A DNA stretch of 64,000 bases from Desulfofustis limnaeus. Lineage in GTDB: Bacteria > Desulfobacterota > Desulfobulbia > Desulfobulbales > Desulfocapsaceae. Of the stretch, positions 48,449-58,744 are shown piece by piece; position 1 is the first letter of the stretch; each line of letters starts with the position of its first letter. The position numbers and the translations under genes were made by a program. A model generated the notes under the pieces. It worked only from the letters and a program-made list of their open reading frames with translations. It searched no databases and had not been told where the DNA came from. The DNA lies in contig NZ_AP025516.1 of NCBI RefSeq assembly GCF_023169885.1, positions 2,014,501 through 2,078,500 on the forward strand, written 5' to 3'.

Positions 48449-49188
48449 GCCGCTCCGCGCTGCTTGATTTCCTGCCACAGCAGGTGGTACGCCTTGAACG
48501 CCACGGACTGCTGCCCGCCTGCCCCGACCGGCTGGCGAGTGATCCCCATCTTCTCGATCTCGGCCATGAACGGCACGAAGGTCTTGAGGAACATCGGATA
48601 TCCCCCATAGGTCTTCATCAACTGCACATGCATCGACTTGCGGCGCTCGACCATGGAGAAAAAAGCCAGCACCTTACCCCGCTGGCACTCTATTTTCTTG
48701 AGCAGTTTCAACAGCTGATCCAAGGCGAGCAGGGACAAGGTGGTGGGGATGACCGGCGTCACGACGCGATCGGCAGCGGTAACGATATGCTCGGACAACA
48801 CGGTGAGGTTGGGCGGACAATCGAGCACCGCATAATCGTACTCAGCCGCCAACGGATCGAGCAGATCGGCGAGGATCTTTCTTTTCTTCGATCGTTTCTC
48901 ATCACGCAAGGCGATGTCGAGGTTGCGAAAGGAAAAATGGGCCGGCAACAGGTCGAGACCGGCATAATCGGTGGCCCGGATATGGTCCTCGAACCGGCCG
49001 CGCAGCAGGAGGGAACGGTTAAATGATTTTTTTGGTTTGATCCGGTAATAAAATGATGCAGCCCCCTGGGGATCGAGGTCACAGAGAAGCACCCGTCCTC
49101 CTTCCCGGACCGCCACATGGGCGAGATTGACCGCCGTCGCCGTCTTGCCGACCCCGCCTTTGCTGCTGTATACCGCAATGATCTTCAT
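48445..49188 (-). CDS. ParA-family ATPase
   Basis: 247-aa MinD/ParA ATPase with a deviant Walker A KGGVGKT (residues 10-16), LLCDLDPQGAAS (Walker A') and AVLDCPPN (Walker B). Such ATPases bind DNA non-specifically and move plasmids, chromosomes or protein assemblies. There is no ParB beside it. It overlaps the CHAD gene upstream and sixA downstream by 4 bp each, so its partner is probably the CHAD protein (inference). Confidence 0.93.
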   Translation of the reverse strand: MKIIAVYSSKGGVGKTATAVNLAHVAVREGGRVLLCDLDPQGAASFYYRIKPKKSFNRSLLLRGRFEDHIRATDYAGLDLLPAHFSFRNLDIALRDEKRSKKRKILADLLDPLAAEYDYAVLDCPPNLTVLSEHIVTAADRVVTPVIPTTLSLLALDQLLKLLKKIECQRGKVLAFFSMVERRKSMHVQLMKTYGGYPMFLKTFVPFMAEIEKMGITRQPVGAGGQQSVAFKAYHLLWQEIKQRGAA

Positions 49189-50765
49189 GCGGACGACGGC
49201 TCCTCCGCCTGTTGGCAGGGTGATTGAGTCAACTGCTTGATCAGTTCCACATTTTCCGCGGCGGAAAAGGCACCATAAAGGGCGGCGAAATCGGCCCGCA
49301 GCCGCCTCCGCCGGGCCGCTAGAACGGTGATCAGGCCGCCGAGGGCCGCCGCCTGGCGCACGGTTGCCCGCCCTTTTCCGGAAAGGCCGGCAAGCCGGGC
49401 GCTGAGCAGGTGTTCCTGCACCGAGAGATCGTTGAATTCGCCCAGATTATCCTGCACCTTCTTCATCTGTTTGATGAACTGATCGAGAATCTTCTCGTCG
49501 TAAAGGCTGCGGAAAAACTCGAACAGATAGCGCAATTTCTTCCCCTCGATACGGAGCCGGTGCAGCTCACTGTCGGGACTGGTGTCAGTGATTGCCGCCC
49601 CACCCCGCAGAAACGAGTTGAAACGCTTGCGAATGATACGATCGGCCAGTCGCCGGCACGGTTTTTTCAGGCTGGCGGCAAACAACTCAGAGTCTTCGCC
49701 GCCGAGGAACTCCCGCCAGTCGTTGAGCAAATTGGCGAACCTCCGGGAGGACAGGTAGCGCCGCACCAGCTTGAGTTCCTTGAGCCGGCGCTGTTCGAGT
49801 TCCTGGAAAAAACCGTCCAGACCGCTCCGTAACCCATCCGGCAGCATGTCCAGATACACCCGTTTCTCCAGCAGATAGACATCGGTGTCCCGCAGCGGTC
49901 CGGTAACCCCTCCGATCCATTTGAACTCCTTGCGGAAATGAGTCCCTTGTCGGGCTGGAATCTGCTTTTTGAGCAGACCGAGCATGGACCTGGTCCGACG
50001 GATGGCGATACGAAAATCGTGCAGAAACTCGGTATCGATATCATCATAAACGCCGGCACGATTTGTCTCCATCTCAGCCAGCAGATGCAACCCGATGGCG
50101 GCAATGGCCTGCGTGGCCCCGATCCGGCAGTCCAGGTCAACCCGAAATTTGTCGCCGTAGTCGAGCGGTGTTCTGGCGGCCCGGGCATAGACCCGGTCGG
50201 CCAGCCAGCGGCTGCTGTCCAGCTCTGTCAAGCCGACTTCGGCACAGTGGCGCACCAGTTTTTCGTAAGCACTCTGGTAGCCGCGTAATTCGGTGATCAC
50301 GACCATCGTGGACAGATCAAGGTCAGCACCGGTTGCCGCGGTCGGAACATCGCTGCGCAGCGCCAGTCGCACCACCGTTTTCCGGTCCTCGTTGAGCACC
50401 CTGAAGGAACGGATTTCACGGTGCAGGCGATTCATCGGCAGCAAAGCCCGAACATCGATCACCTCTTTGAGCAGATCGCGTGGTGCCGACGCCGGCGCAT
50501 CCCACCAGAACATCCGTTTGCCGCCAGGAGCGGCAAGCGAACCGAGCGGCTCTCCGGCAAAGGAGAAGAGGTTCAGAGCGGTCGCCGACCCGAGAGCCAG
50601 TGTTTTTCTGCGATACAGGCGCCAGTCAAAGGTGTCGTAAACAACGACAGGGCCGGTATCCCGTCGGGTCTCCTCGATGTCACCGTGACCCTTCAGGAGC
50701 TCCAACAAAGCGGGTGGTGCCATGTCAGCGGAGCAGGCCAGAACCGCCTGTCGCAGCCGTTCCAT
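49185..50765 (-). CDS. CHAD domain protein
   Basis: 526 aa. The CHAD domain spans about residues 220-500: an all-helical fold with conserved His and many basic residues (FLHDFRIAIRRTRSML, LRDTDVYLL, HRLRIEGKKLRYLFEFF, MKKVQDNLGEFNDLSVQEHLL). Residues 1-200 look like a degenerate CYTH-type barrel (VVVYDTFDWRLYRRKTLAL). CHAD domains bind inorganic polyphosphate. Its ATG is one base after the argJ stop; its stop overlaps parA. Confidence 0.92.
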   Translation of the reverse strand: MERLRQAVLACSADMAPPALLELLKGHGDIEETRRDTGPVVVYDTFDWRLYRRKTLALGSATALNLFSFAGEPLGSLAAPGGKRMFWWDAPASAPRDLLKEVIDVRALLPMNRLHREIRSFRVLNEDRKTVVRLALRSDVPTAATGADLDLSTMVVITELRGYQSAYEKLVRHCAEVGLTELDSSRWLADRVYARAARTPLDYGDKFRVDLDCRIGATQAIAAIGLHLLAEMETNRAGVYDDIDTEFLHDFRIAIRRTRSMLGLLKKQIPARQGTHFRKEFKWIGGVTGPLRDTDVYLLEKRVYLDMLPDGLRSGLDGFFQELEQRRLKELKLVRRYLSSRRFANLLNDWREFLGGEDSELFAASLKKPCRRLADRIIRKRFNSFLRGGAAITDTSPDSELHRLRIEGKKLRYLFEFFRSLYDEKILDQFIKQMKKVQDNLGEFNDLSVQEHLLSARLAGLSGKGRATVRQAAALGGLITVLAARRRRLRADFAALYGAFSAAENVELIKQLTQSPCQQAEEPSSA

Positions 50766-50766
50766 A

Positions 50767-51951
50767 TCAGGACCTGTAATCGGCGTTTATTTTCACGTAA
50801 TCAATAGAGAAATCACAGGTATGGATTTCCTCGCAGCCGTTCCCGTCCTTGAGATCGATGCAGACGGTGAATCGCTTTTCCCGCAGGATCTTGGCGGCCT
50901 CTGCCTCAACCTCGGGACCGAGGCCGAGGCCGTTGCGCACCAGCACCACATCGCCGAAGGCGATGTCCACCTGATCCTGATTGAACCGGACCCCGGAGCG
51001 CCCCATGGCGGCGATGATTCTGCCCCAGTTGGCGTCCTCGCCGAAGAAGGCGGTTTTCACCAGATTCGAGTTGGCGACGGTCCGCGCCATGATCTCGGCA
51101 TGGCCGTTTTCCTTGGCGCCGCAGACCCTGATGGTGATGCACTTGGTTGCCCCTTCACCATCCTGGACCACCTGCAGGGCCAGATCTTTGAGAATTTCTT
51201 CGAGGACGTTTTGGAACGTCTCATAGGCAGGGGTCGCGGTGTCGTCTATCCAGTCGTTGTCGGCCGTGCCGTTAGCCAGCACCAGGACCATGTCGTTGGT
51301 GCTGGTATCACCGTCGACGGTTATCCGGTTGAAGCTCTCCTGCACACCGCTTTTCAAGGCCCGGCTCAACTCCGAATAACTGATGCGGGCATCGGTCACC
51401 ACAAAGGCCAACATGGTAGCCATGTTCGGCATGATCATGCCGGAGCCCTTGGCCATGCCCATGAAACCCACCTCACGACCACCGATCATCTCCCGGCGAA
51501 AAACGGTCTTGGGCACCGTATCGGTGGTCATGATCGCCCGGGCCACCGCCTCGAAACCGTCCGGAGACAGCGCCTCGACCAGCGGTTTCAGGTTCGATCG
51601 GAAGGCCGGCATGTTCAGCTGCGCACCAATCACTCCGGTCGACGAGAGCAACACCATATCCTGCTCGATCCCCAGCTGCTCGGCCAGTAGCCGTCCCGTT
51701 TCCAGCGCATTGTTCATGCCTTCGCGCCCGGTGCAGGCGTTGGCGCACCCGCTGTTTACCAACACCGCCTGGGAACGACCCTGGCGGAGTCGTTCCATGT
51801 CGATCAGGACCGGAGCCGCCTTGACCTGAGTGGTGGTGAAGACACCGGCAGTCACCGCCGGCTCGTCGCTGAAGATGAGCCCGAGGTCGAGTCGATCCGG
51901 GTATTTGATCCCGGCGGCTACTGCAGCAAAAGAAAACCCTTTTATTATCAT
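50767..51951 (-). CDS. argJ: Bifunctional ornithine acetyltransferase/N-acetylglutamate synthase
   Basis: Arginine pathway enzyme that recycles the acetyl group from N-acetylornithine to glutamate. 394 aa from MIIKGFSFAAVAAGIKYPDR. The self-cleavage site is NMATM with the nucleophile Thr179, followed by LAFVVTDA; TGVIGAQLNM forms the oxyanion region. Upstream in-frame extension is not family-like. It heads the operon that runs into CHAD, parA and sixA. Confidence 0.96.
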   Translation of the reverse strand: MIIKGFSFAAVAAGIKYPDRLDLGLIFSDEPAVTAGVFTTTQVKAAPVLIDMERLRQGRSQAVLVNSGCANACTGREGMNNALETGRLLAEQLGIEQDMVLLSSTGVIGAQLNMPAFRSNLKPLVEALSPDGFEAVARAIMTTDTVPKTVFRREMIGGREVGFMGMAKGSGMIMPNMATMLAFVVTDARISYSELSRALKSGVQESFNRITVDGDTSTNDMVLVLANGTADNDWIDDTATPAYETFQNVLEEILKDLALQVVQDGEGATKCITIRVCGAKENGHAEIMARTVANSNLVKTAFFGEDANWGRIIAAMGRSGVRFNQDQVDIAFGDVVLVRNGLGLGPEVEAEAAKILREKRFTVCIDLKDGNGCEEIHTCDFSIDYVKINADYRS

Positions 51952-52165
51952 GGCAAAATCCGGTAAGGTTCTGCTATTGTGCCTGCTCCGTACACGGGAG
52001 CGGCCGGCCGTTGCACTTCCAGTTGGACCCACGGTCCCACCGTGCGGGTGTAATGCTCCGGCCGATAGATGATGGCGATGCGGGCCGTGCACCGTATCTA
52101 CGCACATTGCCCGTATATCCACCAGGAGTGTACCTTATCCGTCATTTCGTGCAACGGTAGATGTG

Positions 52166-53668
52166 ATGGGAGCTGAAGAATACCATGGGGTGTCGTCGGT
52201 GCTGCCGACCATCATCCTGCTCGCCGACCTGACCATCAGAATCGGTCTGTCTTTTCGCGTCATCATGCGCAAGCGACCGCACGGCATTACCTTTGCGTGG
52301 TTGGTCATCATTCTGCTCATCCCCTTGGTCGGCGCCCTTCTCTACCTGCTGGTCGGGGAGAACCGTATTTCCGACAAGCGCATCGCCCGCAGCCAAGCCA
52401 ATCGCGCCCATTACCAGCACTGGTTGAACAGCCTCCGGGGGCGAGCCCCGATCAACTGGCACGACCTTGCCGAGTCCTGCCTGCCTCTGCATCGCCAGGC
52501 GGAACATCTCATCGGCCTGCCGGCCATGACCGGCAACAAGCTGCAGCTCTTCGAATGCGCCGACGCCACCTTTGCCGCCATCATCGCCGACATTGAGCAA
52601 GCCCGCTCCACCTGCCACCTGGAGTTCTACATCTGGCAGGAGGGCGGTAAGGTCGCTGAGGTGGAGGAGGCCCTGCTGGCGGCCACCCGTCGGGGCGTCA
52701 TCTGTCGGCTCCTGGTGGATTCCATCGGCAGCAGCGACTTTCTCAAGAGCAGCCGTTGCCGCGACTTGCGAAACGCCGGTATCCGTATCAGAGAGGCGCT
52801 GCCGGCAGGTATCATCAAGGCCCTGTTCGCCCGAATCGACATTCGCAACCATCGCAAGATGGTGGTCATCGACGGTGCAATCGCCTACAGCGGCAGCACC
52901 AACATGGTTGACCCGAGATACTTCAAGGTGGATCAGGGCGTTGGGCAATGGATCGACGTCATGATGCGGATCACCGGTCCGGTGGTCGAAAGCCTGGCAG
53001 GGACCTTCATCAGCGACTGGTTTCTCGAAGGAGACGACCAGCATCTCCAGCTCAGACCTATCGATGCCGGTGCGACACCGGCCAACCGGACCGATATTCA
53101 CCAGGTGGCCGCCACCGGCAGCACCGCGGTGCAGCTTGTCCCTTCCGGTCCCGGCCTGGTTCCCGAAGCCATTCACTCCCTGCTGCTGACCACCATTTAT
53201 TCAGCCCGCTTCGAGTTGGTCCTGACAACACCCTACTTCGTACCCGACGAACCGTTGCTCACCGCCCTCAAATCGGCGGCGCAACGCGGGGTCCAGGTGA
53301 CCATCATCCTGCCGGAACGAAACGATTCACGGCTGGTGCATTACGCCAGCCGGGCCCATTTTCAAGAACTGACCGAATCTGGTGTGCATATCCTCCTCTT
53401 CCACGGCGGTCTCCTGCACGCCAAGACCATCACCGTGGACCGCGAGTTTGCCCTGTTCGGCTCGGTCAACCTGGACATGCGCAGCTTCTGGCTCAACTTC
53501 GAAACGACACTGTTCATCTACGATCGCCAGGTTACCGAGCATATCCGAGAAATCCAGCAGCGCTACGAAGAGCTTTCCACCCGTATCGACCGCGATGAGG
53601 TCGCCCAGCGGCCGGTGATCAGGCGCTTCAAGGAAAACGTGGCGCTGCTGATCGGTCCTCTGCTGTAA
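52166..53668 (+). CDS. cls: Cardiolipin synthase (phospholipase D family)
   Basis: About 500 aa. Two N-terminal membrane helices (LPTIILLADLTIRIGLSF, AWLVIILLIPLVGALLYLL in shortened form), then two HKD motifs: NHRKMVVIDG with SGSTN, and HAKTITVD with FGSVNLDMRSF. It joins phosphatidylglycerol molecules in the inner membrane. GTG 52163 is directly before ATG 52166 and either may start translation. A metallophosphoesterase follows 4 bp later. Confidence 0.95.
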   Translation: MGAEEYHGVSSVLPTIILLADLTIRIGLSFRVIMRKRPHGITFAWLVIILLIPLVGALLYLLVGENRISDKRIARSQANRAHYQHWLNSLRGRAPINWHDLAESCLPLHRQAEHLIGLPAMTGNKLQLFECADATFAAIIADIEQARSTCHLEFYIWQEGGKVAEVEEALLAATRRGVICRLLVDSIGSSDFLKSSRCRDLRNAGIRIREALPAGIIKALFARIDIRNHRKMVVIDGAIAYSGSTNMVDPRYFKVDQGVGQWIDVMMRITGPVVESLAGTFISDWFLEGDDQHLQLRPIDAGATPANRTDIHQVAATGSTAVQLVPSGPGLVPEAIHSLLLTTIYSARFELVLTTPYFVPDEPLLTALKSAAQRGVQVTIILPERNDSRLVHYASRAHFQELTESGVHILLFHGGLLHAKTITVDREFALFGSVNLDMRSFWLNFETTLFIYDRQVTEHIREIQQRYEELSTRIDRDEVAQRPVIRRFKENVALLIGPLL

Positions 53669-53672
53669 GCCC

Positions 53673-54404
53673 ATGAAGATTCTGCTCGTCTCCGATATCC
53701 ATGGCAATTTTCCCGCCCTCAAGGCGGTGGCCGAGTCCTTCGACTGCCGCTTCGACGTAATCGTAAACGGCGGCGATACCACCGTTTATGCACCTTTTCC
53801 CAACGAAACCATCGACTGGCTGCGCAGGTATCGGGTACCTTCCATCCTCGGCAACACCGATCGGCTGGTGGTCGGCCTGTTGCACGGACGAACGTTTAAA
53901 AAACCGGCAAAACCGGATAAGCGCATCATGTACGGCTGGACCGCCGCCGAGCTGAGCCCGAAAAACCGGGATTGGCTGTGCCGCCTGCCCGAATCGCTGA
54001 CCATTGCCTGTCCGCCGGACACACACGGCCGGCCTCGCAGCCTCGGCGTGTTTCACGGCAGCCCGGCCGATCCCGATGAGTTTCTATTCGCGTCCACACC
54101 GCTCTGCCGTTTCCGGGAGCTAGCCGGAACGGTGTCCCACGCCCTGGTCACCATCGGCCACTCTCACAGCCCATTCCACACGGTTGTCGACGAGGTCCAC
54201 TTCGTCAACCCCGGCAGCACCGGCCGCATGTTCGACGGTAATCCGGCCGCCGGCTGTGCGGTTATCGACGTGCTCCCGGAGGGTATCGACGTTCACCTGC
54301 ATCGCATCACCTATCCGGTAGCCGAGGTGATCACCGAACTTGAACGGCTGCGCCTGCCCGCCATCTACCAGGAGATGTATCGGCTGGCCCGCAAACTCAA
54401 TTAA
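53673..54404 (+). CDS. Calcineurin-like metallophosphoesterase, YfcE/MJ0936 type
   Basis: 243 aa with the complete metal-binding set: SDIHGN near the N-terminus, NGGDT, LGNTD, GVFHG and GHSHSPF. It should hydrolyse a phosphodiester or phosphomonoester; the substrate is not known. A C-terminal helix carries Arg/Lys. It is coupled to the cardiolipin synthase gene. Confidence 0.9.
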   Translation: MKILLVSDIHGNFPALKAVAESFDCRFDVIVNGGDTTVYAPFPNETIDWLRRYRVPSILGNTDRLVVGLLHGRTFKKPAKPDKRIMYGWTAAELSPKNRDWLCRLPESLTIACPPDTHGRPRSLGVFHGSPADPDEFLFASTPLCRFRELAGTVSHALVTIGHSHSPFHTVVDEVHFVNPGSTGRMFDGNPAAGCAVIDVLPEGIDVHLHRITYPVAEVITELERLRLPAIYQEMYRLARKLN

Positions 54405-54576
54405 CACCACCCGTCCCTCTTTTCCGGTTCATCCAGATCAATCGTACGTTCCAGATCCATCAACGAAGGATCTTTTTCTTTGCATTTCCCGTAGCATCCC
54501 TGCTATGAATAAAAACCTGGCAAACACCGTGCAGTAACCACCGGTATCTCACGTTTTTAACCCTGTCGGAGCAATC

Positions 54577-55551
54577 ATGGCCAAAGACGATAAGAAGAAA
54601 ACGGACAACGGCGCCAAAGAGAAGAAGGAAGAACCCAACAAGAAAATAAAGAAATCGGATGGCGAGAAAGAGGAGAGCCCCAACGGCAAGATCAAGCTCC
54701 AGGAACTGACCGCCCTCAGTAACCTGGACGCCAAGAAGGAAGATGACCGGACCGCAGTCTGGGTCAAGACTTGGCATCTGGCCTACGAGATGGAGCTGCG
54801 CAAGCTCCAGGTGGAACTGATGAAACTGCAGCGTTCGATGAAGGCCACCGGGGCCCGGGTCCTGCTCATTTTCGAAGGCCGGGATGCGGCCGGCAAAGGC
54901 GGTACCATCAAGCGTTTCATCGCTCACCTCAACCCGCGCAACACGCGGGTGGTGGCCCTGGTCAAGCCCAACGAAACGGAATCGACGCAATGGTATTTCC
55001 AGCGCTACATCGCCCAGCTGCCGTCGGCCGGGGAGATGGTCTTCTTCGACCGCAGCTGGTACAACCGGGCCATGGTGGAGCCGGTCATGGGATTCTGCAC
55101 CGACGAGCAGAACAAGCGGTTTCTCAAGGACGTGCCGCTCCTCGAGGAATTACTGGTCAAGGACGGCATCAAGCTGTTCAAATTTTACTTCTCGGTCTCC
55201 AAGGACGTGCAGAAAGAGCGGTTCGAGGCACGCAAGCAGGATATCTTGAAGCAGTACAAGCTGTCGCCGGTGGACAACCTGGCCCAGAAATACTGGGATC
55301 AATACTCGTTGCGCAAATTTCAGATGCTGCAGGAAACCAACCGGACCATCGCCCCATGGACGATCATCCGCTCGGACAACAAGAAGCTGGCCCGGCTCAA
55401 CTGCATGAAGCACGTGCTCAGCGCGCTGGAGTATGAAGACAAACTGCCCGCCGAGGAGCTGGTGGTCGATCCGGCCATTGTCGTGTCCGGCATCGACGAG
55501 CTGAAACACATGGAGGACAACCTGATGCGGCCGGATAAATTGTTCGGGTAA
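54577..55551 (+). CDS. ppk2: Polyphosphate kinase 2
   Basis: 324-aa PPK2-family kinase using polyphosphate to phosphorylate nucleotides (or the reverse). Residues 1-60 are Lys/Glu-rich and probably disordered. Walker [12 protein letters not shown] (residues 99-109), a lid region [11 protein letters not shown], Walker [20 protein letters not shown]. The motif layout fits the short class I PPK2. It ends 6 bp before the convergent secA stop. With the CHAD gene 3.8 kb away this is a second polyphosphate-linked gene in the region. Confidence 0.95.
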   Translation: MAKDDKKKTDNGAKEKKEEPNKKIKKSDGEKEESPNGKIKLQELTALSNLDAKKEDDRTAVWVKTWHLAYEMELRKLQVELMKLQRSMKATGARVLLIFEGRDAAGKGGTIKRFIAHLNPRNTRVVALVKPNETESTQWYFQRYIAQLPSAGEMVFFDRSWYNRAMVEPVMGFCTDEQNKRFLKDVPLLEELLVKDGIKLFKFYFSVSKDVQKERFEARKQDILKQYKLSPVDNLAQKYWDQYSLRKFQMLQETNRTIAPWTIIRSDNKKLARLNCMKHVLSALEYEDKLPAEELVVDPAIVVSGIDELKHMEDNLMRPDKLFG

Positions 55552-55557
55552 TACCCA

Positions 55558-58110
55558 TCAGGCCATACGGCCGCAGCACTTCTTGTATTTTTTGCCCGAG
55601 CCGCACGGGCACAGGGCGTTGCGGCCGATCTTGTCGCCATCGCGCTTGACCGGCTCGGCGCCCTTGGGCTCATCGCCACCAGCCGCGCCCTTGTTCAGCC
55701 GCATCTCCCGTTCCTGCCGCTGACGCCGCTCTTCCTCCAGCCGCTCCACCTCTTCGGGCCGCATCAGGCGGACATGCATGATCGTCTTGACGGTCTGCAG
55801 TTTCACCCGCTCGATCATGGCGGCAAAGAGGTTGAACGCCTCTTTCTTGTACTCGTTGAGAGGGTTCTTCTGGCCGTACCCGCGCAAGCCGATCCCCTCC
55901 TTCAGGTGATCCATGCTCAGCAGGTGCTCCTTCCAGTGGCTGTCGACCACCTGGAGCAGGATCAGCCGCTCCACCTGCCGCTGGTTCTCGGCACCGTTGA
56001 TTTCCTCCTGCGCCTGCCGGGCGGCGGCTGCCTCGGCGGCGATGGCGTCGCGCAGGGTCTCCGCCTTGAAGGCGCCACGCTCCTCATCGCTCCAGGCGGG
56101 CCGGCGGCCGAAGATCTCGAACACCTGTTGCTGACAGAACTCCCAATCCCAATCCTCGGCGGCAACCCGATCCTGGGCCACCTGATCGACGATGGAATCG
56201 ATCACCTCGTCAATCATATCCTGCAGCACCTGCTGCAGATTTTCACCCTCCAGGACCTCGCGACGCTGGCGGTAGACGACCTCCCGCTGTTTGTTCATGA
56301 CGTCGTCATATTCGAGCAGGTGCTTACGGATATCGAAGTGGTGTCCTTCCACCTTGCGCTGGGCATTCTCGATGGCCCGGGTGATCATCGTGTGCTCAAT
56401 CGGCTCGTCCTCTTCCATGCCCAGCTTGTCCATGATCCCGGAAATACGACCGGAGCCGAAGATACGCAGCAGGTCGTCCTCCAGTGACAGGTAAAAGCGC
56501 GACGAACCGGGATCGCCCTGACGGCCGGAGCGGCCGCGCAGCTGGTTGTCGATCCGCCGCGACTCATGCCTGGATGTACCGAGGATATGCAGGCCGCCCA
56601 CTTCACGGACGCCTTCACCCAGCTTGATATCGGTGCCGCGGCCGGCCATGTTGGTGGCAATCGTCACCCGGCCGAGCTGGCCGGCCTGGGCAATGATCTC
56701 CGCCTCCCGTTCATGATGCTTGGCGTTGAGCACCTCGTGGGGAATCTTTTGCTTGGCGAGCATCCGGGAGATCTTTTCCGAGACGTCGATGGAGATGGTG
56801 CCGACGAGCACCGGCTGCCCCGATTCGTGTTTCTCCTTGATCTCGTTGACCACCGCCCGGTACTTGGCGGCCTCGTTCTTATAGATCACATCGGCGTAAT
56901 CCTGACGGATCATCTGCATGTGCGTGGGCAACACCACCACGTCGAGATTGTAGATCTTCTTGAACTCCGGCGCCTCGGTGTCGGCGGTCCCGGTCATGCC
57001 GGCCAGCTTCTCGTACATCCGGAAATAGTTCTGGAAGGTGATCGACGCCAGGGTCTGGTTCTCCCGTTCGATCTTCACCCGTTCCTTGGCCTCCAGGGCT
57101 TGGTGCAGACCGTCGCTGTAACGGCGGCCCTCCATGGTGCGGCCGGTGAATTCGTCGACGATCACCACCTGCCCGTCCTTGACGATGTAATCGACATCCT
57201 TCTTGAACAGGACGTGAGCCTTGAGCGACTGGTTGAGGTGGTGAAGGTATTCGATATTGCGCGGGTCGTAGAGGTTCTCGAGGTTCAGCAGCTTTTCGCC
57301 GAGCGCGATTCCCTCCTCGTTGAGCGATACCTGTCGCCCCTTCTCGTCGACCAGGTAATGCTCGTCACGTTGGAAGTGCTTCATGATCCGGTCGACGTTC
57401 TCGTAAAGCTCGGTGGAGATGTCGGCCGGACCGGAAATAATCAGCGGTGTTCGCGCTTCGTCGATGAGGATTGAGTCCACCTCGTCGACGATGGCGTAAT
57501 GAAACCCGCGCTGGCAGAAACTGGCCAGATCGAACTTCATATTGTCGCGCAGATAGTCGAACCCAAACTCGTTGTTGGTGCCGTAGGTCACATCGGCCCG
57601 ATAGGCCTCCTGGCGCTGGGCATCGTTCATGGCATGGACGATGCGGCCGACACTGAGGTTGAGAAACCGGTAGACCTGCCCCATCCACTCGGCATCGCGG
57701 GTGGCCAGGTAATCGTTCACCGTCACCACATGCACGCCTTTGCCGGTCAGACTGTTCAGGTAGACGGCCAGCGTCGAGGTCAGCGTCTTGCCCTCGCCGG
57801 TCTTCATCTCGGCGATACAGCCCCGGTGCAAGACGATGCCGCCCAGTAGCTGGACATCGAAATGCCGCTCCCCGAGAACCCGGCGGGATGCCTCCCGGAT
57901 AGCGGCAAAGGCCTCCGGCAGCAGATCATCGAGCGGTTCGCCCTTGGCCACCCGTTCCTTGAATTCGAAAGTCTTTGCGGCCAGTTCGGCGTCGGCGAGC
58001 GCCTGGACGGACGGTTCGAGCTCGTTGATCCGGTTGACCAACGGCTGCATCTGCTTCAATACCCGTTCGTTCTTGCTGCCGAATACTTTGGTGAGAATGG
58101 TTCCAATCAT
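55558..58110 (-). CDS. secA: Preprotein translocase ATPase SecA
   Basis: 850 aa motor of Sec export. Walker A is MKTGEGKT (102-109); helicase motifs include [39 protein letters not shown] and [11 protein letters not shown]. The C-terminal SEC-C zinc motif [14 protein letters not shown] is present. The 127-bp leader holds a CCGGCACCAT/ATGGTGC-CCGG hairpin (58156-58184); I see no SecM-like gene. Confidence 0.98.
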   Translation of the reverse strand: MIGTILTKVFGSKNERVLKQMQPLVNRINELEPSVQALADAELAAKTFEFKERVAKGEPLDDLLPEAFAAIREASRRVLGERHFDVQLLGGIVLHRGCIAEMKTGEGKTLTSTLAVYLNSLTGKGVHVVTVNDYLATRDAEWMGQVYRFLNLSVGRIVHAMNDAQRQEAYRADVTYGTNNEFGFDYLRDNMKFDLASFCQRGFHYAIVDEVDSILIDEARTPLIISGPADISTELYENVDRIMKHFQRDEHYLVDEKGRQVSLNEEGIALGEKLLNLENLYDPRNIEYLHHLNQSLKAHVLFKKDVDYIVKDGQVVIVDEFTGRTMEGRRYSDGLHQALEAKERVKIERENQTLASITFQNYFRMYEKLAGMTGTADTEAPEFKKIYNLDVVVLPTHMQMIRQDYADVIYKNEAAKYRAVVNEIKEKHESGQPVLVGTISIDVSEKISRMLAKQKIPHEVLNAKHHEREAEIIAQAGQLGRVTIATNMAGRGTDIKLGEGVREVGGLHILGTSRHESRRIDNQLRGRSGRQGDPGSSRFYLSLEDDLLRIFGSGRISGIMDKLGMEEDEPIEHTMITRAIENAQRKVEGHHFDIRKHLLEYDDVMNKQREVVYRQRREVLEGENLQQVLQDMIDEVIDSIVDQVAQDRVAAEDWDWEFCQQQVFEIFGRRPAWSDEERGAFKAETLRDAIAAEAAAARQAQEEINGAENQRQVERLILLQVVDSHWKEHLLSMDHLKEGIGLRGYGQKNPLNEYKKEAFNLFAAMIERVKLQTVKTIMHVRLMRPEEVERLEEERRQRQEREMRLNKGAAGGDEPKGAEPVKRDGDKIGRNALCPCGSGKKYKKCCGRMA

Positions 58111-58237
58111 GTTATCAGGTCAGGTTAAGTCCGGAAGGTTAGTGACAGCACACGTCCGGCACCATAAGCATGATGGTGCGCCGGGGCAATGGTTCAGACC
58201 CCGATCATACGGACACCCGGCAGCGCCAGGGCGCTGT

Positions 58238-58693
58238 TCAATCGGCCTCGTAGAGTAGGGCCTCCTCGTCACAATCGGGAAACATCGAGCAGTTGATGCA
58301 ATCGCTCCAGATCTTGTGCGGTAACTCCCGCTTATCGATGTCCCGGAAGCCGAGCTTGCGAAAAAACCCGGGTTGATAGGTCAAGGTGAAAATCCTGGTG
58401 ATGCCGTAGTCGGCCGCCTCCTCCAGGCAGGTGGTGACCAGCCGGGTACCGTAGCCCTTCCCCTGGGCCTCGTCCCTGACCGCCAGCGACCTGATTTCCG
58501 CCAGGTTCTCCCAGCAGATATGCAGCGAGCAGACACCGCTGATGGTGCCGTCGTTCTCTCCCCAGACAACGAAATCGCGAAGATGATCGTAGAGTGAGCT
58601 GATCGAGCGCGGCAGCAGTAGCTTCCGGTCTGCATAGTACTTCAGCAGACCGTGAATCTGCTTGATATCCTCCATCCGAGCCTTGCGAATCAT
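58238..58693 (-). CDS. GNAT N-acetyltransferase, probably short ArgA-type N-acetylglutamate synthase
   Basis: 151 aa from MIRKARMEDIKQIHGLLK. The acetyl-CoA motif is IRSLAVRDEAQGKGYGTRLV; the C-terminus YQPGFFRKLGFRDIDKREL (in part) and WSDCINCSMFPDCDEEAL holds Cys residues characteristic of the stand-alone short ArgA proteins of many anaerobes. With ArgJ at 50.8 kb it would top up the acetyl cycle of arginine synthesis. Confidence 0.82.
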   Translation of the reverse strand: MIRKARMEDIKQIHGLLKYYADRKLLLPRSISSLYDHLRDFVVWGENDGTISGVCSLHICWENLAEIRSLAVRDEAQGKGYGTRLVTTCLEEAADYGITRIFTLTYQPGFFRKLGFRDIDKRELPHKIWSDCINCSMFPDCDEEALLYEAD

Positions 58694-58744
58694 AACGGTT
58701 CCCGCGCGCGGCGCCATCTCCCGGTCGCCCCTTTGATCAAATGG

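Noticed and set aside
58111-58237. A SecM-type arrest peptide upstream of secA
   Set aside because: No ORF with a ribosome site or arrest-like sequence fits in the 127 bp; only a hairpin is present.
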